64,000 nucleotides of DNA from Symbiodinium natans (GCA_905221605.1 CAJNDS010002584.1:124001-188000), one strand, 5' to 3'; positions 11,431 to 22,975 are shown, counted from the stretch's first letter. Made by a program: numbers and translations. Notes: generated by a model from the letters alone, not told the origin.

Positions 11431-13030
11431 AAGGCTTTGCAGGATCGGATCAGAAAAGATGCCAGAACCTTGGCGACGCTTCGCAGAGCGTCAGTATGCC
11501 TACAGGGTACCGTTGTGCAGCGATGAGCGTCAGGTGCTGCAAATAGTGGCTTTGCAGCGCAGCATTGCCGAGCGGCAAGCATCGGCAGACCTCAACAGGC
11601 GCCATGTGTTACATGCGCTCGAATCCCATGTGATGCCACAGGCATGTCAGCATAGTTTCAATACAACACGCGACCAAGTTGCAGGAAGCTCCTGAATAAG
11701 ATGTCCCAACGCGGTGGCCCTCTGCGAGTGCAGGCCTGCCTCCGCAGGTGTACGACCTTTCTTGACCCAGCGGGCGTCAAAGTTGCCAGGAAAAGCTGAA
11801 TATCTTGGAAGAAACATTCAATGCGTACAAGGCTTCCGCGAGGGCCTCGGGAATGAAAGAGTGGAAGTGGACAGGGAACGTGACGAGGAAGCATGCGTAC
11901 ATGAGGTGAAGAAGCTCCAGCCAGCGTGGGCAGACATGGTCGACCCCCAGGAGGCATGGGCAGAGTGCCGGAACATGCCTTCCAAGCCCTTGTGCTGCAA
12001 AAGGCTGCGACAGAACGTCGCCTGGGTGACCTGGAGTTCGGTGTGGAGGCACTCAGAGCATATCAAAGTCACGAGCCGTTTTTCAAACCCAGACTTCATG
12101 TCCTTCATCAGCCCAAAGTCACTGGAATCTCAGAGTCCTCCGTGACTGTTCAGGACAGCAGGGAAGGACTTGCACTGCAAAAGAAGTGGGAAGATCGTCC
12201 TGAACTCAGTATGGAACGCAGCTTCAGTTCAACATTCGTCGCATGACATGTGTCTGGCACTGCATGATGCCTCTCATGTTTTTGTGACTGCACGGCAGTT
12301 CCAGTTTCTGCGGTGAAGTCTGCCACTTGCACCCTTCAACTGTCATGGTGCCCCAGACAGTTGGACGAACTTTTTGGAGATTTGTGTGAGGCAGGGGGAG
12401 GAAGGGCAGGAAGGGCAGAGGAAGGGGCCTTCTTTGACACAGACTGACGCCGCGCGCTTCAGGTTTCACAGGGATTGTATGAGGAACGCGCAGCGGGCGA
12501 CATTGGCAATCCAGCTGGAAGAGCAAATTTTGCGATGCTCCGGTGAAGCACCCAGTCGTGCGCATTGTTGCGTCCTGCAGGTCGTATGAGAGATTTGATG
12601 AGCAAGCGAGCCTACGGCATGTCAGTGTTGGACCCTCAGACTCCAAGGCAATGATCTCGGAAGGTCCCACGCACCCGCAGATCTCCGGCAGGTCCTTCGA
12701 TCCTGCTTTGCGAGTTCTTGTGCGGCCTGAAGGACTGGGCAACTTGCAGGCCGAGCCCAGGGGAGAGAAAGAGACTGAAGTGCCTTGCAGAGTCTTTGCA
12801 TAGTGTTGAGGTTTTCTCTCAAGGGCCCCTGGGTCCCCCGAGCCATCCTGCCAACGTGAACTTTGGTGTCCGGGGCTTACTGGGGACGCAGTGCCTTGCC
12901 TTCCATGGGAAGCGCTTCGCGGCGCTTCGGTGCCTGTGAGGGTGCCTCTCCAGGTCATCAATGATGCCTCAATGCCAGACGTCTACCGAGAGCATCCTGT
13001 TCCACCTTTCGTCAATCGCTCAGAATCTTG
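11430..13030 (+). CDS. Unknown helical protein (about five exons)
   Basis: Several plus-strand segments look coding and helical. They lie at about 11455-11640 (PWRRFAERQYAYRVPLC, then LQRSIAERQASADLNRRHVL), about 11955-12120 (VLQKAATERRLGDLEFGVEA), 12465-12541 (MRNAQRATLAIQLEEQIL), 12583-12770 (SYERFDEQASLRHVSVGPSD), and 12956-13022 (VINDASMPDVYREHPVPPF). The last three follow clear CAG acceptors. The Arg/Glu/Gln/Ala-rich helices suggest coiled coils. No family is recognised and the ends are undefined. Confidence 0.4.
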
Positions 13031-13034
13031 TGTG

Positions 13035-15640
13035 GGTACATGTAGTACATGTAGTACATGTGGGGTACAGCTCAGCCGTTGTGTGGCAGCCATGGGAAGC
13101 CGTCACATCATGGCATGTCTGACGCCAGCGCACCGAGTTGGCTGTGCAGCCGGCGGTCAACGTGAACCTGAACTTGGGTTCCGGCTCGTGATCTTTTAAG
13201 CATGGGCCCGGCAGTCCAGACTATACGATGTTTATTTGCTTGGCATGGTGAAGTCTTCGGCTGGGTACCTCCCAGCAGAGACATAGAGCTCAGATGCGGC
13301 AGTATGTGTAAGTTGAGCATAAGTACGTTCGCATTTTTCTGTGGTATCGAGGAGTACAAACGCCGCGGTGGGGATTTTGTTGAGCTTGCGCTCCTACAGC
13401 CCCCAGTCTGCGCGGAGGAAAAAGGTACGACTCGTCATGGAAGGCACTGCAGTTGGCCTCACTCACAATTGTTTTCTGGGTCGACTCATGAAACTTGCGG
13501 AACCACAGGAAGCTGTGCACCTTGGTGCATCCTCGCACGGGCCACAAAGATGGGTTACTCAATCTTTCTTCAGGCGTGATTTTCGCAGCGGTCCATGTGT
13601 CCACGCCTAAGGGCCGAGCCGAGATTTTGTTGTCGTTGCGATGGGACAGTCGCCCCTGCAACTCTTCCGTTTGTTGCAGGCCATATCAGGACAGCTCCGC
13701 TGCGGGTGACTTGTCGTGACGTGCCGCAAGAGGCATAGAGTAGCAGACCGATCCTCTCAAGCCCGTGAAGTCCTGTGAAGTCCTGTGAAGTCCTGTGAAG
13801 TGTGAAGACGCTCAAAGTTCTCCGAATGGATCGGATTGTTGCCAGCCCTCTTTTGCATGTCAAACAAGCTCGGGCGGCTTTCGAGCCGCAGAGCTGCCCT
13901 ATCCTGAGGGCAATAATGAGCAGGGTAGAAGAGCGCCCATCAATAGGGTAGAAGGAAACGGGGGTTTTGAGTCAAGCGAATCAAGGGAGTCCAGGGGCGC
14001 TTTGTTCTCGTTATTGGATGCTTCCAAAGTGTGTTTCACGGATTTTCACGTATTTTCATGCTGCAAGATGCCACCTTGCAGCTAGGCGCGCGTGTAGGGG
14101 ACGGTCGACGGGGCCAACAGTCCATTCACGTTCTTGTTGTGTCATGTATGCCTTGGGATGTTTTCCCCTCTGTCTAAAAAACTGCCTAAAAGCTGTCCCT
14201 GCATGCAGAAGCCACTCAGCAGAGTCGAAGCGGCTACATTGAGCCAACAGCAGTTGCAGTGAACAAGAACTACAGTTGCCCGCCTCCGCTTGACAATGGC
14301 CTGCACAGAGTTCCTGGTGAAAGGACCACGGAAGCTCCTTAACCTTCTGGCAGCTTTGCATGCTTGCGCGCCTTTGCTTGCGGAAGTGTCTTCTTTGCTT
14401 GAATTTTCTGCTGGATGTCACGGTTGCTCATATGTTGCGCGCAAGACTGCAAGCCTGTCAGACCTTTCAGAGGCCAGCTCCTGCAAGGCATCTTTCAACA
14501 TCTCATGTCGAGACTGCACTTATGCCCTTTAGGCAGGCTGCAGACACGAAGTATTTAAATGAGATGACATGCATGATCTGTGGCGTTGGTGTGGAACACA
14601 AGTGAAATTATCCCTCCTGCTGCGCATTCATGTTTGCAGTGCATGATTCACAATGGCCAGACAAACGCCAGTTCGACTACTTCGATCTTCCGCCACACAT
14701 CTGCGCAACGACCAGGAGTAATGCCTGGAGAACTCGGGAAGAGCCTGGTCGAATTAGTAGTTAGGATTCGAGCTTGGCGACAGAGGACCGGCGATCAAGG
14801 ACCGCCTCTGTTGCCATCGAGTGGCGCATTCTGCACGAAGGAGTTTGCAACATAGAGGCTGGCTTCGGTTCAAGGAAACATGCTAGGAGGGCCTCCTTGC
14901 GCCAGTTTGAACTTTCACAATGCTTGCTGACAGCCATGTGTTGCTCGTCAACGTGTTCTTTACTTTCGGCTCCATACATCAAGTGTGCGGCGCCTGCCCT
15001 TGAGCCGCACACCTGCTCGCTCTGGTAGCCAACCCTTCATAGCTGCGGCCTCATATGAACATGTTGAGTAAGGAGATGTAAGGAGCATGCCATGCCAGCT
15101 GCAGTGGGGATTCGATCAAGATCTATCAAGCATGTTCACCAAGGTCCTTTCCGAGAGCGACTAATTCACGTGGTGCACCCCGCGTCCGTTCTACCTTCGC
15201 CATCACTGCTCAGCTTTGCCTGACAGGTACCTCATCAACTAGAAAGCAAGCGAGCAGCGCTCCCTGGCCGAGGACTAGCGGCCAGGCCTGTGAGCAGTGG
15301 AGAAAGGTGGAGCTGCTAAGCCAACCCAGCAGGCCGAGAGCTGCGAGCATTCCATTTTCAACACCTTACCCTCCGACACGGGGCCTCAACCTCATCTTGC
15401 GAAGGAGTGGAGCGTCTTTGCAATCCTTGCTTACTGGTCTGAGTGAATGCTTGCGCGGATTCAAGTCTCTGCTCGCCTTCCCATGGTGTTTGCCCTGAGC
15501 CGGTCCTCACCTGCTTCAAACGAGCAGAGCACGAGGAAGAGCACAAGGAAGTGTAAGACGTCGAGTTAGGTATGCCCCGTTATCGGCTCTTCCAGCATTC
15601 AGCATTGCATCAGTACTGTCTGTTGCTGAGCAAAAACAGT
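13035..15640. other. No confident gene
   Basis: Possible short plus-strand exons include 13597-13670 (VSTPKGRAEILLSLRWDS), which has good codon use. Otherwise I see only conflicting short frames. Small direct repeats are present: GTACATGTA units at 13037-13062 and four GTGAAGTCCT units at 13765-13800. Confidence 0.45.
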
Positions 15641-15652
15641 ACTGGGAAGCAG

Positions 15653-18622
15653 ATGGCAGCGATGGCAGCGGCTTCGCGGCGTGGCTTCTCTGCCAACCTG
15701 GCAATGCTGTTTCAGGACTGCGGTGATTCTTGCTTCTCGTTCTTGTCTTGGGGCAGCGTTTGTTGGCGTCGTTAGTATCGTTTGTTTTTTTCATTCTGGT
15801 TCTTGACTATGTCTCTGCTATCATGAACAGTTCGTGAGCGCTTCTGATTCACGTTGCAGTAGTTTGAGGGTGCCATGGGAGCCTCGAGACAAGCGCGCAG
15901 GAGGCATCTTTCATCGATCGGCTGAAGCGCGCGCGTGCTGCTGGATTCGCTGCGGTGGAGATGTCTACCCCGGAGCTCTTCAACCACCCTGCACAGGAGG
16001 CAGAGTTCTCTTGTTGCACGTGTCGCGGCACGGCATCCACGGTATCCGGTATCCGGTGAATGTACGGTTCCTCCTACAAACAAGATTTAGACAGGTTTGC
16101 AGGGCAGGGTTTTTTGACCAGCTGAGTCAAGTTTGGGAAAGTTGTTTGGGTGGGTCAAGGTTGTTTGTGGCGGGACAGCCTCTTCTGGGCTTCTTCTGGG
16201 CCACTTCATGCAAGTAAACCTTCAAGGCCTCAATTCTGAAAGCTTTGCTGTTTCAGGGCTTTGGGTGCAGCTTTGAAGGCTGGAGGCTCTAGGGTTTCAG
16301 ATCTTGGGGCCCCGAACCGAAGGTTTCAAGCCACTCCCCTGGCCTCCTGAGCCTGGCGAGATGCCGAACCACTTGCAAGAACGGGCTAATCGTGCACTAG
16401 AGAACTTGATCGCCTGTGTCACTTATATGGCAATATTACAAGTCTTTTGGGCCCCCGACGGACTGCAAGCTTAGAGCTTTGCGCTGCAGCCTTTGCAGCC
16501 TGAAGGCTGCAAAGGCTTTGAGTTGCTAATCTTGGGGGCCTCGGCCTTCCAGACCTCAGTTCTTAAAAGAATAAGGTCTTAGGCTTGCCTTGTGTTTCGG
16601 ACAAGCTGCTAAGCTTATCATGATTCTGCGTCGGTGGCGTTTCGCACCCGTACGAGCCGCGCTTGTTCTGCTTCGGTTTCGGACACATGTGTCGCAACAC
16701 TTCGAAGCTGACTAGTCGGAACCCCCGGCCCTCCTCCCATGAAGTGTTTTCAGGTTCTCCGCTCCTGACAGGTGGCCTCTGCACTGCAGAAGGAGGGCCT
16801 TGAATGTGTGCTCTTCAACATGCCGGCAGGTTGGTTGCAGACGATGATCATGTCTTAGCGTGTTCTGAACCTAATATGGAAACAGTGGGCTTCAGCTTTT
16901 TTGGCTTTCTGCTTTCTCTCTGAAATGTGTTTCTCCCTCTTTCTTGCGCGCGCGCCTTTCGAGCAGTCAGCAGAGGCCGGGGACTGGAACGCCGGGGAGC
17001 GCGGGCTGGCGGCGCTGCAGCGTGCCGAGGACTTCGAGCGCTCCCTGGAGGTCACCGCGGACTACGCGGCGAGGCAAAGCTTCCTCTGGGGGGGCTTCTT
17101 GAAAAACCGCGCGCGAGGACATCGAAGAGCTCCTGTCAGTAGAATTATAAGTGTAGAGTTTGTGTAGATCTCCGTTCAACGTAGCATCACGTAGCGTCAC
17201 GTCCGTAGCGTCACGTAGCGTCACGCAAGGTCACGCAACGTCACGCAACGTCACGTAACGTCACGTAACGTCACGTAACGTCGCGTAACGTCGCATAACG
17301 TCACGTAACGTCCGTCTCCTTCAGGCTCAAATGCCCGCGGGTGCACTGCTTGGCTGGGCTGACCTCGGAGCGCGATTCGAGCGATGCGATCTACCGACAG
17401 AACCTGGAACGTGCGGTGAGGGTTCTGGGCAGCATCGGCGTCGAGGCCGCGGAAAGCACGTGACATTTACGAATGTAATCTCAGCAGCTTCTGCAGTTCT
17501 ACCACTTTTGCAGCACAGTCCCGTCAGGTGGTCATCGAACCCATAAACCAACGCAGCATGCAGCTCAGTCCAGTTACTGGCAGACTCCCCCAATGAAGGT
17601 CTTGAACCATCCTGAATGTAGCCGAGGCCGGGCTATCATCTGAGCTCCCTCCCGCATGCCGCGGCCACAATCGAGGCAGTGTCTGAAAATCTTCCTCCAG
17701 AGCTTCGTGGCAGCCTGAAGCTTCTTTTCGACTTCTTCCACTGCCAGATCATGCACGGCTGCTCGGATGTCAATATGTCAGTATGGGGGACCCTGTGTCA
17801 CAAGCATGTGCGACCCGCGAGACGGTAAGGTGACCTTACCATGAACCTCCGAAAGTATGCGGCGCCTTTGGCAAATATCTCCGAATCGCCTTTCTTTCAT
17901 GACTTAGCTGACTTGGCCAGTTTACAGTCTAAGTCGTAGCAAGGCCTAGTTGTCATTAGATGACCTCAGACTTCAAGTCTGTAGGCTTCCGTAGGCTGAT
18001 GTCACTGGACATATAGTAGCATAGGAGAGATGTTGAATCTGGGTGTCCTGATGGCTTCCAGCGTATTCCAGTGTAAGGACCTCATCGGCCATGTTCAAGT
18101 TGCAGGAGTCCCAGACAGAGCAGAACCGGACAACAGGCAGAGCTTTTTGAAGCTTTTTGTACCCATGGGGTTGGCTTTGGCGGCTCTCTAAACGCACTTC
18201 TATGCCACGGTAGTTCATGGAGAGCGAATCTTGCTTAGAATGCAACCTCTCAACAGCTTCGTGGAGCATGTAGCTAGCATGCTCCATCACTCTCGTCTTC
18301 GAAAAGCTAGCACCAGTAAATCTGGCATAACAGCGGGTGTAGACACTTGTCACTGGTCGATTTCGTGTGATTCGTGTGATTCGTGTGCGTCCTGTAGTCC
18401 CTTACAGGCAGGAAGTAAACTTCCCACCGCTGTTTCAGCTTCTCCGACATGAGCTCGCACCGAAGCTGCAAGTATCATTTTGTTTGCTGCGCTGGCGCCC
18501 TGCATGCGTGTGGCATGCCCGGACGGCACCAAGAGGCCTACACTGGACACATTGGCTTGGAGTACCACCCACGCCGCAGCACGGAAGAGGGCTTGGGATG
18601 GCTGGAGCGGCTGACGGAGTAG
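15653..18622 (+). CDS. hyi: Hydroxypyruvate isomerase (Hyi family, TIM barrel), 11 exons
   Basis: The enzyme interconverts hydroxypyruvate and tartronate semialdehyde in glyoxylate metabolism. Exons: 15653-15722, 15869-15999, 16790-16825, 16976-17073, 17325-17445, 17528-17559, 17627-17757, 17830-17858, 18072-18136, 18408-18456 and 18536-18622 (TAG). Their sum is 849 nt, giving 282 residues with every phase consistent; bacterial Hyi is about 258 and human HYI 277. Family landmarks in order: GFSANLAMLFQD at the N-terminus, FIDRLKRARAAGFAAVE, VLFNMPAGDWNAGERG (split across exons 3 and 4), LKCPRVHCLAG, VVIEPINQRSMPGYHL, LKLLFDFFHCQIMHGD, IGHVQVAGVPDRAEP, EVNFPPLFQLL and IGLEYHPRRSTEEGLGWLE. The Glu of IEPIN, Asp of FDFFH, Gln of GHVQ and Glu of GLEY are the metal-site positions of the fold, so it should be active. 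Nine of ten donors are GC and one is GT. The start is the first ATG of the exon; a second ATG lies three codons on. The acceptor of exon 2 is the least certain edge. No targeting peptide is obvious. Confidence 0.93.
16491..16514. repeat. Perfect 10-bp inverted repeat, 4-base loop
   Basis: CTTTGCAGCC, loop TGAA, GGCTGCAAAG, inside the 790-base second intron of the hydroxypyruvate isomerase gene. The surrounding intron is rich in GCTTTGCAGC-type words. Confidence 0.8.
17175..17313. repeat. 10-bp minisatellite (CGTAACGTCA) in a Hyi intron
   Basis: About 13 imperfect copies of a 10-bp unit, variants CGTAGCGTCA and CGCAACGTCA, fill most of the 251-base GC-AG intron between exons 4 and 5 of the hydroxypyruvate isomerase gene and end just before its polypyrimidine/AG acceptor. 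Confidence 0.9.
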
Positions 18623-18967
18623 ACTCTGTTCTGTGGCGCTGAAAAAACAGGAGCCGTGTGGAGCCGCCTTGATTCGTGCCTTGTGGAGACATGCAAGAGA
18701 GTTCAGCAAGTTGCGGCCTTGAGGTGGTTCGGCCTGTGCAGGACGGTTTCGCGATGTGTCACGTGTTGCAGTCTGCACTTGGGTTTGACAACGCGTCATC
18801 AAGGAGAGATGAGCTGTAAATCGATTCTGGTGACATGCTGGGCTCCGCACTCAGAGTGGGTCCTCTTCCACAGCCGCCTTGGCCAGGCGTGCAAAGAGGT
18901 TGGCATCGCCCCTCATTAAATCCCGACAAAAAGGCTCAAACAGAAGCCACGTAACATAACACGGGCC

Positions 18968-19855
18968 ATGGCGGGCTGCCTCCTTGCGGACATTTCGCAT
19001 ATGGGCCCGGAGAACGAGTTCTCGGATGTTGTGATCACAACGGACGGCCACCGCCGCGAAGCGCATAGTCTTATCCTCGCTGCACGTTCTGCTGTGTTTC
19101 GACGCATGCTGGCCTCCCACATGCAAGAGGGTCAACTTCATGACGGCAGGCGACACATTCACATGCAGGACCTGCCTGCAATTGTGTTGGATCAGGTGCT
19201 GGAATGGTGTTACACTGACTCCGTGTCCAACCTGGACTTATCTGGGAGCATGGACCTGCTGATGGCAGCTGATCGTCTTGAGATTCTGGGACTCATCAAC
19301 CGATGCTCACAGCGCCTTTCGAAGATGCTTTCGGCAGACTCGCACTCGCTTCCAGAAGCTCTCGAGCTCGCCCAGAGGTTCTCGTGCACGGCACTCTGGC
19401 AGTGCCTGTCGACTGTCATTGCCAAGGCAGGCCCAAACTTTTCAGTCGAGGAGCTGCCTGAAGAGCTGCCTGAGCTGCGGGCGATGGTGCGTCGCGAGCG
19501 CCGGGCGCTGCTGGATCGGCAGGCGCGCGGCCTGCGCGAGCGCCTTGCCATGGTCCCGGCGCCGCGGCCCGCGATGGTCTTCTGGCGCCAGCAGCTCTCA
19601 CAGGCGGACCAGAAGGACTTCGTGGAGGAAGCCCTGCACGCAGAGGGTGGAGTGCCGGCTCTTTTCCATGGACTGCGCGAGCGACTCCCCGGATTCCTCC
19701 GCGAAGCTTCTCAGAAACGCTGGGAGGCCCTGGACGCTTCTGCCAAGCAAGGGTTTGAGAGCCTTGCGATCGAGGATGCTGAGCAATCTGAACATGCACG
19801 GGCGCACCTCACTCACGAGCTTGAAAATGTACGCAAGGAACTGGCGCTACTGTAG
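18968..19855 (+). CDS. BTB/POZ domain protein, intronless
   Basis: A single uninterrupted 295-codon frame runs from ATG (18968) to TAG. Residues about 15-115 form a BTB/POZ domain: FSDVVITTDGHRREAHSLIL is the strand-plus-His core (D..V....G....AH..IL), AARSAVFRRML is the helix with the conserved S-x-VF-x-x-M pattern, and VLDQVLEWCYTDSV is the usual F/L-x-x-x-L-x-Y-x-Y-T region. Residues about 115-165 resemble a short BACK-type helix region, followed by an Arg/Glu-rich helical tail to the C-terminus. BTB domains dimerise and often act as Cullin-3 adaptors, but no substrate domain such as Kelch or MATH is visible. It starts only 345 bases after the Hyi stop on the same strand. Lack of introns beside an 11-exon gene suggests retroposition of a mature mRNA. 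Confidence 0.9.
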   Translation: MAGCLLADISHMGPENEFSDVVITTDGHRREAHSLILAARSAVFRRMLASHMQEGQLHDGRRHIHMQDLPAIVLDQVLEWCYTDSVSNLDLSGSMDLLMAADRLEILGLINRCSQRLSKMLSADSHSLPEALELAQRFSCTALWQCLSTVIAKAGPNFSVEELPEELPELRAMVRRERRALLDRQARGLRERLAMVPAPRPAMVFWRQQLSQADQKDFVEEALHAEGGVPALFHGLRERLPGFLREASQKRWEALDASAKQGFESLAIEDAEQSEHARAHLTHELENVRKELALL

Positions 19856-19859
19856 CACG

Positions 19860-20280
19860 GCGGGGGTTGGAGCATTGTGCTGGACTGAGCGACGGAGGAC
19901 GAAGGTTTCTGCAAGTCGTGGACGTTTTGGAGCTTCATGGAGACCATAGGGCACGACCAGGAAATTTAACCAGCTGCCGGGAAGGTGACAAGGCGAAACC
20001 TGAGCTATGTGGCGACTGGAAGCGGCACCACTGAGCCATGTCCAGCCAACGGCTCGCCATGCTGCTATGCTCGCCCTGGCTATGAAGCTATGCGGCAAGC
20101 TTTGCACCCTTCATGCTTACTCGACCTTACATGCCTTTAGCTGCACAGAGAATGGCTGTGACAAGAAGCCAAGCAGTGACGGAACAGGCCCGCACTCCCA
20201 TTCTGACGTTCTGGAATTAGAGAAAGTTTGCGGGGTCCAGTCCTCTGCGGCGGGAGTCGCGCTGTTTTTGAGGCCTTTGC
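19860..20280. other. No gene seen
   Basis: Short unconvincing frames only; nothing recognised. Confidence 0.5.
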
Positions 20281-20283
20281 CTC

Positions 20284-20820
20284 ATGCGCCGCCAACGCGG
20301 CAGGCGCGAACTGTTTTTCGTTTTCGGGATGGGCATCTTTGGTGCTTCGAGCATCTTGGGCATTTCGGGCCTTGTTGGCATCTCGAACTCGCGACCGGAC
20401 TTGGCAGTTTTCAATGGTCCGGCAGCGGCAGCACTTGCAGTAGGGGCCCTACTGTTTCTTTGCTTTTTTTCTCAAAGGATTCTTTATGTGGGGAATCCTG
20501 TATTCCTGGCTGCAGCGACGGTCAGCTACAGGTGCCTGAGCCCAGCCGAGGGGCTGATGGTGCCAAGCGCTTGGGTCATCTGGGAAGCCATGTGGGAAGC
20601 CACTTGTGGACCAGCTGTGGTCATTTCGAGTCCGGAGCCAGGAAGCAATAATCTTGAATCAAGATGTTGGGTGGCCAAGGCGTGGGCGCAGTCTGGCGCA
20701 GCAAAGGTGCCAGAAGCAAGGCAGAGAAATGCAGAGAAGTGTGGTGCACGGGGTGCGGCCTGGTGCTTGCCAACGGCGTCTCTTCTTGGTGTTCCGTTCC
20801 GTTCAGGCCTCGTGAGGTAG
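20284..20820 (+). CDS. Possible membrane protein fragment
   Basis: An open plus-strand frame of about 178 codons has two hydrophobic stretches, FFVFGMGIFGASSILGISG and AAAALAVGALLFLCFF, each long enough to cross a membrane, followed by a less ordered C-terminal part. There is no in-frame ATG at the beginning, no domain is recognised, and the end (20700-20820) overlaps other open frames. It could be an exon of a membrane protein or a chance hydrophobic frame. Confidence 0.25.
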   Translation: MRRQRGRRELFFVFGMGIFGASSILGISGLVGISNSRPDLAVFNGPAAAALAVGALLFLCFFSQRILYVGNPVFLAAATVSYRCLSPAEGLMVPSAWVIWEAMWEATCGPAVVISSPEPGSNNLESRCWVAKAWAQSGAAKVPEARQRNAEKCGARGAAWCLPTASLLGVPFRSGLVR

Positions 20821-21005
20821 TGGATAGCAAGAGTGGGGAGAGCGGCTGGATACCAGGCCCCGTCTTTCTGCAGAAGCATCACGATGCAGAGTGGTCACAT
20901 CGAGCACACATGGGAGTCACGAGAGAGAGAGCATCGGCGATTCGCCCCCCAGGATCCGCCCCGTGCTTGCCTCGGCTATTGCGCTTCGTGTTTCGGCACT
21001 CTGTC

Positions 21006-21216
21006 CACTCACACTCTCACACTCTCACACTCTCACACTCTCACAGTCTCACACTCTCACGCTCTCACACTCTTACACTCTCACGCTCTCACACTCTCTC
21101 ACCCTATGACCCTCTCACTCTCTCACCCTCTGACCCTCTCATTCTCTCACCCTCTGACCCTCTCATTCTCTCACCCTCTGACCCTCTCACTCTCACCACC
21201 CTCTCACCCTCTCACG
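21006..21216. repeat. CTCTCAC/CACTCT satellite-like tract
   Basis: About 210 bases of imperfect pyrimidine-rich repeats. ACACTCTC units come first, then 20-base units of the CCCTCTGACCCTCTCATTCT type. Confidence 0.9.
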
Positions 21217-21229
21217 CTCTCACGCCTTC

Positions 21230-22040
21230 ACTCCTTCGTGCCCATTCCCAGGAGTCACCCAAGTCATCCCTGTATCCCTCAACGTTTCGACAAGAAGCCC
21301 TGCGTACACTTGTACTGCCATGAGCCTCCTTGGTCCGCAAGCCGTTTCCAGGTCTGCCGCGCCGAGTGTGATCACGGTGGAGCCTCCTGCGCTTCCAGAG
21401 TCCGATGGATGGGAGGCCCATACCGAGCCGGTGACATGGCGCCTGCTTGTCACTTCAACGGGTTCGTCGGTTCATGAGCGCTGGGACTTAACCTTGAATT
21501 CGCTCAAATCTACCTTCGGGGAACCGCCGAAGCTCTTGTCCTTTCATCTTTTCTCTTCTGCTTCTCCAACCTCTTCTCGCAACTTCGAGCCGCCACCCTT
21601 CTGCCCCGAGACTAAACCGCAGTGGCAAGGGCAAGCAACCGGTCTTAGCTTCATGGGCGAGCGGTTCAGATTGTTCTTGAATGCTTCGTGGTTTCTCCAC
21701 TCTTACTCTTGCTCTGGCTCTTACTCTACTTTTCTTCTTATTCTTGATCTTATGTCTCGATTAGGATTGCTTTTACGCTTACGATTGTGGTAACTGTTGC
21801 AGTTTCTGTTGCTGTCGCTATTGCTATTGCTACTTCCATCACGAACACGAATATCTTGTTGTTGCAACTACGTTGCTACATTTTGACTATTTGCATACAA
21901 CTTGTAAATGCTTGCGCAATCCATGTCGTGTGACTGTCATCCCTATGATCCCGATTCCCGGATGTATTATCATCAACATTCGTGTTTTGCCAACGTGCTG
22001 TGTGCATCGTTGTAACACTTGTTTGCAACATCTTTCTCTT
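21230..22040. other. Ambiguous interval
   Basis: A 157-codon plus-strand frame (21320-21793) includes PSVITVEPPALPESDGW and FMGERFRLFLNASW. It has an ATG at 21320 but no recognised domain and ends in a hydrophobic Tyr/Leu run of low complexity. I would not call it a gene without transcript support. Confidence 0.3.
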
Positions 22041-22045
22041 GGCAG

Positions 22046-22975
22046 GCGGAGTTTTCCTGGGGCCCGGCCCTAAGGATTTTGCCGAAGGGTACCATAGCGT
22101 ACTTCACAAAAGATGTGGACCGCTTGGACTTAGAAGCTGATACTTGGACGCACGTCAGTCGTAGCAGCTGAGGTGCGTGTTTGTGAGAACCTGAGGTGTA
22201 TACTACAGCAAACGAGCCTGCATGGCTGCAGAGTCGGCTGCTGGTCCGTGGGTGCGCTTGAGCGAGTGCATGAAACTTTCCGCATTTTGCATGTTTCTTT
22301 CACAACTGCTTTTCTACATGCTGCGCAGCTCCAGGCTTCGGACTGGAAAGGCTCTCGTGCTGGGGTTCCGCGGCAGATGCTCAGAGCAGAGGATGTTCCC
22401 AAGTTCCCATGCAGTTTCGTCTCACAAACTCTGTGAAATTCTGGTGCCTACAGGACCTGCTGGCGACAGCTGTTCAGGCAGCCCCACAGCAGCATCAGCG
22501 TGTCAAGCTGGCAGAGCGGGCGACGGCCTTGTGGTGTTGCCAAGAAATGGGCAGAAAAGGGCATCATAAAGGGCTAAAGGGCTCTGAGTGCGTCTTTGTG
22601 GGTCTGTTTCTCAGTTGCGGATTCCGAGGCGCTGCGCCTTTACTACCATGCGAAGTGGTTGGCAGAGCGCAACCACGCGACCGCTGCGGAATGGCGCTAC
22701 AGGGAGGCACAGCTTAGTGCCTATTTGGGAGACTGCGAGAGAATAGGCACGTCACTTGCGGCAAGGCGAGTCACTTGGCCAGACAAACGCGTCGTAACGT
22801 CCTAGCCGCCCACGCGCTCGGCCGCCTAGGGCAGAAGACTGAGATTTTTGTTGTGGCTCTGGCAAGTGAAGCTTTCTTGGATTGCTGTTCCTGCGTAGCA
22901 GTTTGGAGGTACTTCTTGATCCACTGGCGCCGACTTACCGAAGCGAAGGAGGCCGAGAGCCTGGTGTGCAAATGT
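22046..22975 (+). CDS. Unknown helical-repeat protein (about five exons)
   Basis: Plus-strand exons behind AG acceptors show consistent coding composition. From 22046: EFSWGPALRILPKGTIAYF then TKDVDRLDLEADTWTHVS. From 22454: DLLATAVQAAPQQHQRVKLA then ERATALWCCQEMG. From about 22612: ADSEALRLYYHAKWLAERN then HATAAEWRYREAQLS. From about 22772: LARQTRRNVLAAHALGRLG. Near 22920: HWRRLTEAKEAESL. Ala/Leu-rich paired helices such as HAKWLAERNHATAAEWRYREA resemble tetratricopeptide-type helices, but no clean TPR consensus can be claimed. Start, stop and neighbouring exons are unknown. Confidence 0.45.

Noticed and set aside
18900-18967. Relic spliced-leader upstream of the BTB gene
   Set aside because: Only about seven bases (GGCTCAA) match the leader 3' end, within chance for this length.
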